From: Haloarcula amylolytica JCM 13557
GTDB taxonomy: Archaea > Halobacteriota > Halobacteria > Halobacteriales > Haloarculaceae
Assembly: GCF_000336615.1 (NCBI RefSeq)
Contig: NZ_AOLW01000035.1
Span: 78,100 to 142,099 of the forward strand
Reading direction: 5' to 3'
Length of the DNA stretch: 64,000 nucleotides
Made by a program: the position numbers and the translations under genes. Below, piece by piece: positions 34,346-41,416 of this stretch. How positions within the stretch are numbered: the stretch's first letter is position 1; the number at the start of each line of letters is the position of its first letter. The notes below the pieces were generated by a model, which saw nothing but the letters and a program-made list of their open reading frames with translations, searched no databases and had not been told where the DNA came from.

Positions 34346-34907
34346 AGGTTTACACTGTACCGCACCAGGTATCACTTAAAATGGCTGTGTCTCAGAGCTG
34401 AAGCAAGGAGGGTAATAACATCCGTACAGATGTTATTATTCGACGCCGGCGAACTCGACAGGCTCTCAGCGGCCGCTGGTATCAAAAGATCGTGTTTAGA
34501 ATGGCAACTATCTGATTGGATGTCGCGCATATCACATCCGGATTGAAATTGAGTACGTTTTATTATCCAAGAGATGTCAGTCACAATGTAGAACCATATA
34601 GTCGTAGGAGTACGTTTTCACACTGTTAATATTGATCTCAGAGATAAGATCGAGCTTCCTGTGTTACGATCACGGTTTTGATGTCTAGATATTTTACTGA
34701 TATATTCATAGTTGCCATATTTGACCAACGATGGGTGTATAGTAGTATATCTATAACCAATTAGTTCATATAGATGGGATCCACAGACAACTCCGAAGAA
34801 TCTGTCATAGAACAAAGTTGGTCGAGATTCACGGCGGTGATAGAGTGGTCAGTCCTTCGTCCTGCAAGCGAAGTACACTGGTTAATCCGAAAGCCATATA
34901 CGCCATA
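34346..34907. other. AT-rich intergenic region before the binding protein
   Basis: About 560 bases, markedly AT-rich from 34560 to 34800. Frames present here are short and basic. It probably contains the promoter of the binding-protein gene. Nothing else could be identified. Confidence 0.4.
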
Positions 34908-34921
34908 TTAGGCCAACCTAA
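34908..34921. promoter_or_regulatory. DtxR/IdeR-type operator upstream of binding protein
   Basis: TTAGGCCAACCTAA, an inverted repeat with the half-sites TTAGG and CCTAA that mark DtxR/IdeR-family metal-responsive regulators. It ends three bases before the ATG at 34925, a position where a bound repressor would block transcription start or, in a nearly leaderless transcript, cover it. A matching site sits at the same distance before the second binding protein (52198-52216). Confidence 0.65.
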
Positions 34922-34924
34922 ACC

Positions 34925-36139
34925 ATGGACGGGACAGACGGGACAGGTAGTCTCACCAGACGAGACTACCTCTCCGGCGGTGGTCTGCTGCTCGGCACGT
35001 CAATCGTAGCCGGCTGCTCCAGTAACGGTGGGGAACCGCCCAGTACAGCAACATCGAGTGACAAGGAAACGGGCACATCAACCCCGTCAGATGGGGGGTC
35101 CTACGTTGCCTCGCTTTCTCCTGTCGGAGAGGTCGAGTTCGACTCCGTACCGGAGAGCGTCTTCACGATGTACAATCAGTATGCAGATATGTTAGTCGCA
35201 CTTAACCACGGTGACGCGGTCAATTCGATGTTCGTCCCAGATATGGCTGGGCCATCGATGAACCACTACTACGAACGGCTCTCTGGTGTCTCCTTTGAGT
35301 GGGAGAACCTTCCGAACCCCTACGACAATTTCAGCAAGGAGTTCTGCTACAGCCTCGGTAGCGACGTTCACTTCCTCGACCCCGCATGGGCGATTACCCA
35401 GGAGAACTGGGATATGGCCGATATCGAGGAAATTGTCGACAATGTCGGCCCCTTTTTCGGGAATTTCTACAGCGGAACACACGGTGACCCGCAAGAACCC
35501 TACAGTGAGAACTACCACTATTACACGCTGTGGGAGCTGTTCGGTCGTGTCGCCACCGTGTTTCAGGAACGAAAGCGTTACGAGCAACTCAGAGCCGTTC
35601 ATCAAGAACTCATCGAGACCATCCAGACGAAGCTTCCACCCGAAGAAGATCGACCGACCGCGGTTCGGGTTACACTTGGCGACGGCCAATTCTGGACGTA
35701 TCACCTGAACCGACCGGGGTTCTGGCTCGCCGACACGCGTCCGCTCGCAGCCAACGACGCCTTCGGGGACGAAACGTGGGACGGTCTCTGGGGTTCGGTC
35801 GGCTATGAAACGATGCTGGACGCGGACCCTGACGTAATCCTCCATCTCTGGGGGATGACACCTCGCTACGACATGGACGATGTCCGCGAGAGGCTCGCGT
35901 CACACAGCGTTGGAAAAGAACTCGCAGCGGTCAAAGACGACCGCGTATACGCACACGGAATGCGATATCACGGCCCGATCATGAATCTCTTCCAGATCGA
36001 AATGACCGCGAAACAGCTCTACCCGGATATCTTTGGCGAGTGGCCACCCTACGAGAACGGGAATCACTATCCAGAGATTCCATCGGATGAGCAGCTTTTC
36101 AGCCGCGACCGCGTTGCCAAGATCGTTACGGGCGGATAA
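34925..36139 (+). CDS. ABC transporter substrate-binding lipoprotein, iron-siderophore/cobalamin type
   Basis: A 404-residue exported binding protein. The N-terminus has a twin-arginine motif and lipobox (TRRDYLSGGGLLLG ... IVAGCSS), so it is Tat-exported and lipid-anchored. A Ser/Thr-rich linker follows, then two lobes joined as in the TroA/FecB class: VPESVFTMYNQYADMLVAL, WAITQENWDMADIEEIVDNVGPF, DADPDVILHLWG, VYAHGMRYHGPIMNLFQIE. The end (IFGEWPPY, EQLFSRDRVAKIVTGG) closely resembles the protein at 52220-53431. No permease or ATPase gene adjoins it. The operator at 34908 suggests iron or another metal represses it. Ligand unknown; a siderophore is most likely. Confidence 0.83.
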   Translation: MDGTDGTGSLTRRDYLSGGGLLLGTSIVAGCSSNGGEPPSTATSSDKETGTSTPSDGGSYVASLSPVGEVEFDSVPESVFTMYNQYADMLVALNHGDAVNSMFVPDMAGPSMNHYYERLSGVSFEWENLPNPYDNFSKEFCYSLGSDVHFLDPAWAITQENWDMADIEEIVDNVGPFFGNFYSGTHGDPQEPYSENYHYYTLWELFGRVATVFQERKRYEQLRAVHQELIETIQTKLPPEEDRPTAVRVTLGDGQFWTYHLNRPGFWLADTRPLAANDAFGDETWDGLWGSVGYETMLDADPDVILHLWGMTPRYDMDDVRERLASHSVGKELAAVKDDRVYAHGMRYHGPIMNLFQIEMTAKQLYPDIFGEWPPYENGNHYPEIPSDEQLFSRDRVAKIVTGG

Positions 36140-36201
36140 CTTCGGCTGGTTTCAGCAACGCTGTCGCCCGAATGGAGCAATTCGCCCGATCAGCGTGGGA
36201 T

Positions 36202-36759
36202 TCACGACAGGATGACGACGTTGCCGACGCCGCGCCGCTTCCGTTCGATGAGGTTCTTGGCTTCGAGCGTATCGAGGGTCCGGCTGACAGTCGCCTTCGA
36301 GAACTCCGTTCGATCGACGATTTCGCTCTGTGGAAGAACCCCATCGGCATCAAGCATGATTTCATAAACGATCCGTTCGTTGCTCGCGAGGCGACTCGCA
36401 GTCTCTTCCCATTCCTGCCGACGGGCTTCGAGTAGGTCCGCTGTCGGTGCGTGGTCATGGTCAGCGTCCGGCGATCGAGTGTCCGGCGAGTCCGTAGCAG
36501 AACCCGATGCACCCCAATCGACACGGAACAACGCCACGGCACTCGCACCGGAGGTGAACGCAGCCACTGTGAGTACGGCGATATCGACTGTTCGGATGGA
36601 CGGCCCCGGAGATCCTGATTGGACAGTGGTCTCGCCGATTGTGACTGTGGCTACTGTCGGCGTGATGAGATGGCCGGCCAGCAAAAGCATCAGGGCGGTC
36701 GAGATGACGAAGACGCCTGCCGCGACGGCCTCGCTACGTTGGAGGGTGTTTTCGATCAT
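36202..36759 (-). CDS. Membrane-anchored winged-helix regulator
   Basis: A 185-residue protein with two N-terminal membrane helices (SEAVAAGVFVISTALMLLLAG and TVDIAVLTVAAFTSGASAVALF) separated by a short outer loop. An acidic linker rich in Asp/His follows, then a winged helix: RLASNERIVYEIMLDADGVLPQ, SEIVDRTEFSKATVSRTLDTLEAKNLIERKRRG, with the recognition helix at KATVSRTLDTL. Such proteins may sense an envelope signal and act on DNA from the membrane. The ATG at 36759 is preferred over a GTG at 36801, which would overlap the upstream gene. Likely co-transcribed with the gene at 36785-37441. Confidence 0.75.
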   Translation of the reverse strand: MIENTLQRSEAVAAGVFVISTALMLLLAGHLITPTVATVTIGETTVQSGSPGPSIRTVDIAVLTVAAFTSGASAVALFRVDWGASGSATDSPDTRSPDADHDHAPTADLLEARRQEWEETASRLASNERIVYEIMLDADGVLPQSEIVDRTEFSKATVSRTLDTLEAKNLIERKRRGVGNVVILS

Positions 36760-36784
36760 TGTTGAGACCAGCAATGTATCCGGA

Positions 36785-37441
36785 CTACTCCGGTACCCCA
36801 CGGAGTCGGACGAACGCGTCTATCCTCTCGTTTCGGATATCGACGACGACACTGTATCGGGTTTCCCGATCGATCGGTTCAACGACGACCAGTACACGGC
36901 GATCACTCAGTCGCTGCTCCGTCCGTTCAATGACGACGACCCCTGCAGTCGTGCCGTTCCGAACGGTGAAGGCGGACTCGTTGACTGCGGCGAGATCGTG
37001 CCACGACGCTGTCGGATCTGCACCGACGACCGCGGCTCTCTCGCTAGCTACCCCGCGTGGAACCGGCCGCATCGTGTACACTGCGTCGGCCGGTGATGCA
37101 ACGGTATCGGGGACCGACCCGTCCGTCGTGATAATCCGCTTGGCTCGCGCTCGCTTCGAGCGGGACAGTTCGGGCGGTTCCCATGGTGTGGCCCGCACAA
37201 CGGGGCTCCGGTTGAGATTCGTAATCTCTATATAGTTGACAGTTCTGACATCCGATACCAGAACCTCAGTGGTTCTGCCGCTCGTTTCGACAAGTGCATC
37301 GTCTTCAATAGCGAACTCGTATCCGGTATCAGCTGTCGCCGTCGCGGCGATACCAGTCGCGGTTGCGAAGACGGCGATACTCACACTGAGGACGGTGAGC
37401 GAGAGGACGAACACCAGACGGGACCGTCTAACCGACTCCAT
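36785..37441 (-). CDS. Secreted or membrane-anchored hypothetical protein, partner of the membrane regulator
   Basis: A 218-residue protein with a signal-anchor (RLVFVLSLTVLSVSIAVFATA, residues about 8-28) and an extracytoplasmic, mostly beta domain (YEFAIEDDALVETSG, EVLVSDVRTVNYIEITNLN, YSVVVDIRNERIDAFV). No catalytic motif or cysteine was seen. It is followed 25 bases later by the membrane winged-helix regulator, an arrangement that often means sensor and regulator work together. The region before its start carries GAAAC palindromes (37481-37527) that could be the pair's operator. Confidence 0.65.
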   Translation of the reverse strand: MESVRRSRLVFVLSLTVLSVSIAVFATATGIAATATADTGYEFAIEDDALVETSGRTTEVLVSDVRTVNYIEITNLNRSPVVRATPWEPPELSRSKRARAKRIITTDGSVPDTVASPADAVYTMRPVPRGVASERAAVVGADPTASWHDLAAVNESAFTVRNGTTAGVVVIERTEQRLSDRRVLVVVEPIDRETRYSVVVDIRNERIDAFVRLRGVPE

Positions 37442-37766
37442 GTCCGTCGTGACCGGACGTTTTCGTATGAAAGTGCTGGTTTTCAGTAAACTGAAACGAA
37501 TGGAACAATCTCTGAAACGCGTTTCAGATCCGTTTCACTCCCGTTTCCAACGGGGCTTTACAATGGTTTTCGTATAATCTCCTGATGCCGTGATCGGGCC
37601 AGCGCTCACAGCGAGCACACCGGCCCACAGCATATGCTCGGCCCGCCACTGCGAACTCGGCCCGCCGCTACGGGCCCGGCTCTACTGTACTGTGCTACCG
37701 ACCGCACTCGTGCGTCCTGTCCGATCACCCCCAATACAATGAAACGAAAACTTCCCCGCCAACGGA
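37442..37766. other. Divergent regulatory region
   Basis: A 325-base gap between divergent genes. The left 120 bases hold the GAAAC palindromes described separately. The rest is GC-rich with GGCCCG-type repeats (GCCCGCC... about 37640-37680) and no credible frame. Confidence 0.45.
37481..37558. promoter_or_regulatory. Cluster of CTGAAAC/GTTTCAG palindromes
   Basis: Two inverted repeats share one half-site: TTTCAGTAAACTGAAA at 37481-37496 and TCTGAAACGCGTTTCAGA at 37511-37528, the latter an 18-bp perfect palindrome. Two more GTTTC half-sites follow (CGTTTCAC at about 37531 and CGTTTCC at about 37542). The cluster lies 40-100 bases upstream of the minus-strand gene that ends at 37441 and is a good candidate operator for the neighbouring membrane regulator. 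Spacing between palindrome centres is about 31 bases, three helical turns. Confidence 0.6.
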
Positions 37767-37775
37767 GTGATGCAG

Positions 37776-38741
37776 ATGCATCGTGACTACCGACTCGCAG
37801 CGTACGCGGTTGCGGTATCGGCACTCCTGCTCACTGCCAGCGGCGCAGCCGTCGTAGCCGATGGGAGTGCCGGAAATGCCCCATCCGAATCGTCCCCCTC
37901 TGAGACCGAATCCAATGAAACGACCGGTAGCATCACAGTTACGAATTCGACGGCGTTCGAGGTGACAACGGTTTCCAACGATAGTGGCACGGTCACGTTC
38001 GATCAGGGCGACCAGACCTGTGGTGGCGGGTTCCGTATTGACACCCCGAACCGAACTCGGACTGACATACAGGTCCGCGGTGTCACCGTGACACTTGTCG
38101 AACAGCACAGCGGCGAGCCGTTCGACGAAATCGGCCGCGAGCAGTTCGCGTCACTGGTCTGGAAGGAAATATCAGGATACGCGGGGCTCGGCGCGTATGA
38201 TCACATCGAAGTTCAGGTCAACCAGTACTACGAGACGGTCGCCCGGGACGAACCGTTAGACACCGTCGGCATCCACGCCCGTCCCGTAGACAATTGCCTC
38301 CCAGCTGTCGAAGGTGAAGTCGCCCTCAACAGTCAGTCGGTAGCTGTCCGTTCGAGCCACTCGGAGCTCGAAGGCCTCAATCTGAACATTACAGATACGA
38401 TCGGCGCTCTCAACGAAAGCGAACGGGACTCCATCGACCGGCTCATCGAATCGAACGAACGCACCAGCTACGCCATCCAGACGGAGTTCGACGATCCGGA
38501 CACGCTGGACGCGACCGTCGTCGAAGCAACGGACGACAGCCAGGTCAAACTCGAACTCACACGGCCAGGCGGCGGTCGCACGGTCGTCGTTCGAATCGAT
38601 CTCGAATCGGAAACCGTCGAGCGTACCTGGACGAGGGTCGCAGTTGAGCGGATTGACGGTACCGATTCGCTGACCGTCGGTAACCACGGTGAGAATGAAA
38701 CGACATCGTTCGAAGTGAACTACACTGAAGCTGCGTCGTAA
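37776..38741 (+). CDS. Secreted acidic protein of unknown function
   Basis: A 321-residue protein with a Sec-like signal (YRLAAYAVAVSALLLTASGAA) and a Ser/Glu/Thr-rich linker, then a large domain with three cysteines (TCGGGF near residue 86 and DNCLPAV near 170 could pair). Sequence such as VRGVTVTLVEQHSGEPFDEIG and EISGYAGLGAYDHIEVQVNQYYE is not from a family I recognise. It is divergent from the membrane regulator pair with GAAAC palindromes between them, so it may be a target of that regulator; this is inference. The ATG at 37776 (fourth codon of a longer frame from 37767) is used. Confidence 0.6.
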   Translation: MHRDYRLAAYAVAVSALLLTASGAAVVADGSAGNAPSESSPSETESNETTGSITVTNSTAFEVTTVSNDSGTVTFDQGDQTCGGGFRIDTPNRTRTDIQVRGVTVTLVEQHSGEPFDEIGREQFASLVWKEISGYAGLGAYDHIEVQVNQYYETVARDEPLDTVGIHARPVDNCLPAVEGEVALNSQSVAVRSSHSELEGLNLNITDTIGALNESERDSIDRLIESNERTSYAIQTEFDDPDTLDATVVEATDDSQVKLELTRPGGGRTVVVRIDLESETVERTWTRVAVERIDGTDSLTVGNHGENETTSFEVNYTEAAS

Positions 38742-38877
38742 AATCCGAACTGGTCTTCCAAGACACTATTGGGTTTCAGCCACACCGAACCGGAGCGGCA
38801 ATTACATCGGGGCCGAAGCCCCACCTCAGGTACGTAGTCCGAATCGTACGGTCAAGTCCCCGTAACGACGCAGTAGG

Positions 38878-39567
38878 TCAGGTCGAGCCAGTCCAGTCGT
38901 ACCGCATGACGAGGTCGTCCTCGTCGATCTCGCTGGCGAGTTTGTCCACGAGCTCGTCCCGTTCGAGGGCGTCAAACTGCTCCAGTTCGTACGGCTTGAC
39001 CGTCACCGGCGAGGACTCGCCCTCGGCGATGCGCTCCTGCAGTTTCGCGACGCCGTAGATCAGCGCTTCGGGGCGTGGCGGACACCCCGGGACGTGAATG
39101 TCGACCGGAATGACTTGCTCCGCACCTTTGATGACGTTGTATCCTTCCTGAAACGGCCCACCGGAAATGGTACACGACCCCATCGAGACGACGAACTTCG
39201 GCTCGGGCATCTGGTCGTACACGCGCTTCATCCGCGGCGCGAACTTCGAAACGATGGTCCCCGGGACGATAATCAGATCTGCCTGCCGCGGTGATGCCCG
39301 AGGGACTCCGGCAGCAAAGCGGTCGAGGTCGTGTTTCGTAGCGAGAGTGCCCATCATCTCGATGGTGCAACAGGCGATGCCGAACTGCAGTACAAACATC
39401 GAGGAGCCCCGGACCCAGTTCATGAACGCGTCGAATTTCGTGAGAATGAACGGGGACGAACCGAGCACCTCCCGAAGTGTCGAATTAAATCGGGTATCCG
39501 TGTTTCTGCCGCAGCATATCCGCTCATCAGACTGTGCGTCGTCCATATTCCGCCGATCACTGCTCAT
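38878..39567 (-). CDS. nuoB: NADH-quinone oxidoreductase subunit B paralogue
   Basis: A 229-residue NuoB homologue, the subunit that holds the terminal N2 [4Fe-4S] cluster of complex I. All four cluster cysteines are present: QFGIACCTIEMMG (tandem Cys), VSMGSCTISGGPF and HVPGCPPRPEALIYG. Other conserved segments include SPFILTKFDAFMNWVRGSSMF and QADLIIVPGTIVSKFAPRMKRVYDQMPEPK, shown here only as landmarks. The N-terminal 30 residues are variable, with an extra CC pair (ICCGRNTD). No other nuo gene is in the window, so this is an orphan copy. It could replace the chromosomal NuoB under some condition or serve another complex. A divergent HTH_10 regulator begins 90 bases away. Confidence 0.92.
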   Translation of the reverse strand: MSSDRRNMDDAQSDERICCGRNTDTRFNSTLREVLGSSPFILTKFDAFMNWVRGSSMFVLQFGIACCTIEMMGTLATKHDLDRFAAGVPRASPRQADLIIVPGTIVSKFAPRMKRVYDQMPEPKFVVSMGSCTISGGPFQEGYNVIKGAEQVIPVDIHVPGCPPRPEALIYGVAKLQERIAEGESSPVTVKPYELEQFDALERDELVDKLASEIDEDDLVMRYDWTGST

Positions 39568-39656
39568 GAACAGCTACGGATAGATATTGGGAGCGGATAC
39601 GTGAACTGTCGTACACACTAGTGTCTTTATATGGGAGCCGCCACCAGAGCTCGTCC

Positions 39657-40313
39657 GTGAGATATCTCCGCTTAGAGATCCAGTATGCACCGGAGTATCA
39701 GCGTCCGATGCACCGCTTTATGACCGAAAGCGATGCAATCAAACGCGAGTGGCTCGTTACGTGGAAAGTCGGGGTCGAGGACGAGATCGCCTATACGTTG
39801 TTTTATATCGTCGGCGATCGCGAACCCTACGAATCGGCGCTTTCTGCGGTCGAAACCATGGAAAGCTACGATATTACACCCGTTCGGGACCAGGCGTTCT
39901 ACGCGTTCGTCCGTGGCCGGGAGACTGAACAATCACGACAGTTCTACGCGGCGTTCGAACAGCCGACGCTAATGGTGGTCCCACCGGTTGCCTACCGACC
40001 GCACGGAGTCGTGTTGTTCGATGTCGTCGGCGAACCCGCCACTCTCGAACAGGTCCGGGATGCACTTCCCGACGGAATCACGGTAAACGTCCGGAAGATC
40101 GGCGAATACGATGCCAGCCCTGGAACATTCGACATCGGCCTCACTTCACGTCAGCGCGAAGCACTCGCCGCAGGACGGGAAGTCGGTTACTACGACGTCC
40201 CGCGAAATGGGAGCGTCGAGGACGTCGCCGAGGAGCTCGGTTGTGCTCCGAGTACCGCATCGAATCATCTCAGAAAGGCGCAGGCACGGCTTGTTGAACG
40301 CGTATTCAGATGA
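39657..40313 (+). CDS. HTH_10 family (Bat-like) transcriptional regulator
   Basis: A 218-residue regulator. The N-terminal 150 residues are an uncharacterised alpha/beta sensor-like domain (YLRLEIQYAPEYQRPMHRFM, LVTWKVGVEDEIAYTLFYIVGDREPY). The C-terminal HTH_10 domain, found in bacterio-opsin activator-like haloarchaeal proteins, is clear: LTSRQREALAAGREVGYYDVP, VEDVAEELGCAPSTASNHLRKAQ. The GTG at 39657 is chosen because these proteins begin (M/V)RYL; a longer frame from 39621 adds 12 residues. It is divergent from nuoB with a 90-base shared promoter region, so it probably regulates nuoB, itself, or both. Confidence 0.8.
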   Translation: MRYLRLEIQYAPEYQRPMHRFMTESDAIKREWLVTWKVGVEDEIAYTLFYIVGDREPYESALSAVETMESYDITPVRDQAFYAFVRGRETEQSRQFYAAFEQPTLMVVPPVAYRPHGVVLFDVVGEPATLEQVRDALPDGITVNVRKIGEYDASPGTFDIGLTSRQREALAAGREVGYYDVPRNGSVEDVAEELGCAPSTASNHLRKAQARLVERVFR

Positions 40314-40620
40314 CAGCTAGCGTAGAAGGTATCGATGCACCACGACTGTGTTTGAACCGCTCGAATAGGAGGAAACAGCAGAACAAGATGGAAGGGAACA
40401 GCAGAACCCAGCGGGTGGATTGTTGGTTATCGCGATAGCTGGCAGACTGGGCTGTCGCTGAACAGTGTGCAAGTAGTATTCAGTGATCGGTTGAGTACAG
40501 TAACTGTCGCGGCAGATGGGCAGGAGCGTTGCGACGACTAACGTGACCAGTGCGGCGCGAACAGTGAATCCCGGACCAGAAGCAGAACCCGAATCGTTGA
40601 GCGGGCAGGATGAGACAGAG
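40314..40620 (-). pseudogene. Possible remnant of a PGF-CTERM surface protein
   Basis: On the minus strand, the frame starting near 40615 encodes NDSGSASGPGFTVRAALVTL and then VVATLLPICRD. Ser/Gly linker, Pro-Gly-Phe, hydrophobic helix and basic end is the order of the PGF-CTERM signal processed by archaeosortase A. Nothing precedes it except origin repeats, and the frame continues past the expected end into low-quality sequence. It may be a C-terminal stub left by recombination at the origin border. A chance match is the alternative. Confidence 0.35.
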
Positions 40621-40621
40621 A

Positions 40622-40979
40622 ACACCACAGTGTCTGCAGTAACACTTCGTTAGAGAGTTTCTAACGCCATATTACTGCGGACATTGTGGCGTCTGACGGG
40701 GAGGTCTGGTGCATAATCGTGAATAGACACCACGATGTCCGCTGTTCTATTGGGGCAGTTGAGAAATCATGCGTCGATTACTGCGGACATCGTGGTGTTA
40801 TTTCGCTTGGACCACACCACGATGTCCGCTGTTCTGGTGGGGTAGACACGAGAACAGCGGACACGGCGGTGTGTGCTTGAACAATAGAAACGCGATAAAT
40901 TGTTCACAGAGGGTCTGAAGACCGTAAATTAGGCGAGCAATGGGAGAGAACACTCCCACCCCACTTTGTCCGCTGTTCT
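40622..40979. repeat. ORB-like origin repeats, left cluster (about seven copies)
   Basis: Copies of a roughly 21-base motif with core GCGGACATnGTGGTGT lie at 40622-40643 (minus), 40672-40692 (plus), 40727-40748 (minus), 40778-40799 (plus), 40814-40835 (minus), 40852-40873 (plus) and 40956-40979 (minus). Left flank is either GAACA or TTACT. Orientation alternates strictly between plus and minus, so neighbours form inverted pairs. Similar copies stand right of the AT-rich stretch and downstream of cdc6. They are likely Orc1/Cdc6 binding sites (origin recognition boxes). Confidence 0.82.
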
Positions 40980-41288
40980 TCGAAAGAGAGGGGGAGGGGG
41001 GAAGGAAACAGCCACATTTGATTCGAAGGGTAGTCAATTTAGAACGGTCTGGATACTATCTGAACTTTATCTAGATAGAATCTAGACAGCTTAGATGTCA
41101 CCTAGTCTCAACTAGATTGTGTCTGCATACTACCTAGATCTTATCTAGGCTAGAGATAGCGTCAAGTATTGCTATAGCGTCTTTCTCTATAGCTATTAAA
41201 CTGCACTACGGTCCAGCTCTCAGCATACCAATATAAACTTTTCCTTATTGAATAGTTCTCTGTGTCACCCCCACCTACCGTTTTCTAG
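40980..41288. other. Putative DNA unwinding element with CTAG cluster
   Basis: The stretch between the two ORB groups. It begins with a G-tract (GAGAGGGGGAGGGGGGAAGG, about 40986-41005) and becomes AT-rich. Between 41071 and 41153 there are seven CTAG tetranucleotides, mostly within TCTAGA or CCTAGA/TCTAGG contexts, and then GCTATAG at 41171 paired with CTATAGC at 41187. CTAG is normally rare in haloarchaeal DNA. Position between inverted ORBs and upstream of cdc6 is that of the duplex unwinding element of haloarchaeal origins. Confidence 0.65.
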
Positions 41289-41380
41289 TTACTGCGGACA
41301 TAGTGGGGTGGGAGGGTCCCACCATTCTTTTATAAGCAGCAGAACAGCGGACACTCCGGACACTGCGGACAGGGGTGGTT
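41289..41380 (+). repeat. ORB-like origin repeats, cdc6-proximal cluster
   Basis: Three plus-strand copies: 41289-41310 (TTACTGCGGACATAGTGGGG), 41342-41358 (GAACAGCGGACACTCCGG, truncated) and 41359-41379 (ACTGCGGACAGGGGTGGT). They share the GCGGACA core with the left cluster but are in one orientation, opposite to the nearest left-hand copy, so the AT-rich element is framed by inverted ORBs. They end about 40 bases before the cdc6 start and may also let Cdc6 repress its own gene. Confidence 0.75.
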
Positions 41381-41416
41381 TTATGTATGTTCCTTCCAAT
41401 ACATCAGGCAACGACT

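Noticed and set aside
34331-34546. 71-codon plus-strand frame
   Set aside because: Basic, Arg- and Leu-rich, next to decayed sequence; no sign of coding.
38256-38687. 143-codon minus-strand frame with acidic composition
   Set aside because: Reverse reading of GAC/GAG-rich codons gives false acidity; the plus-strand secreted protein has a signal peptide and continuous bias.
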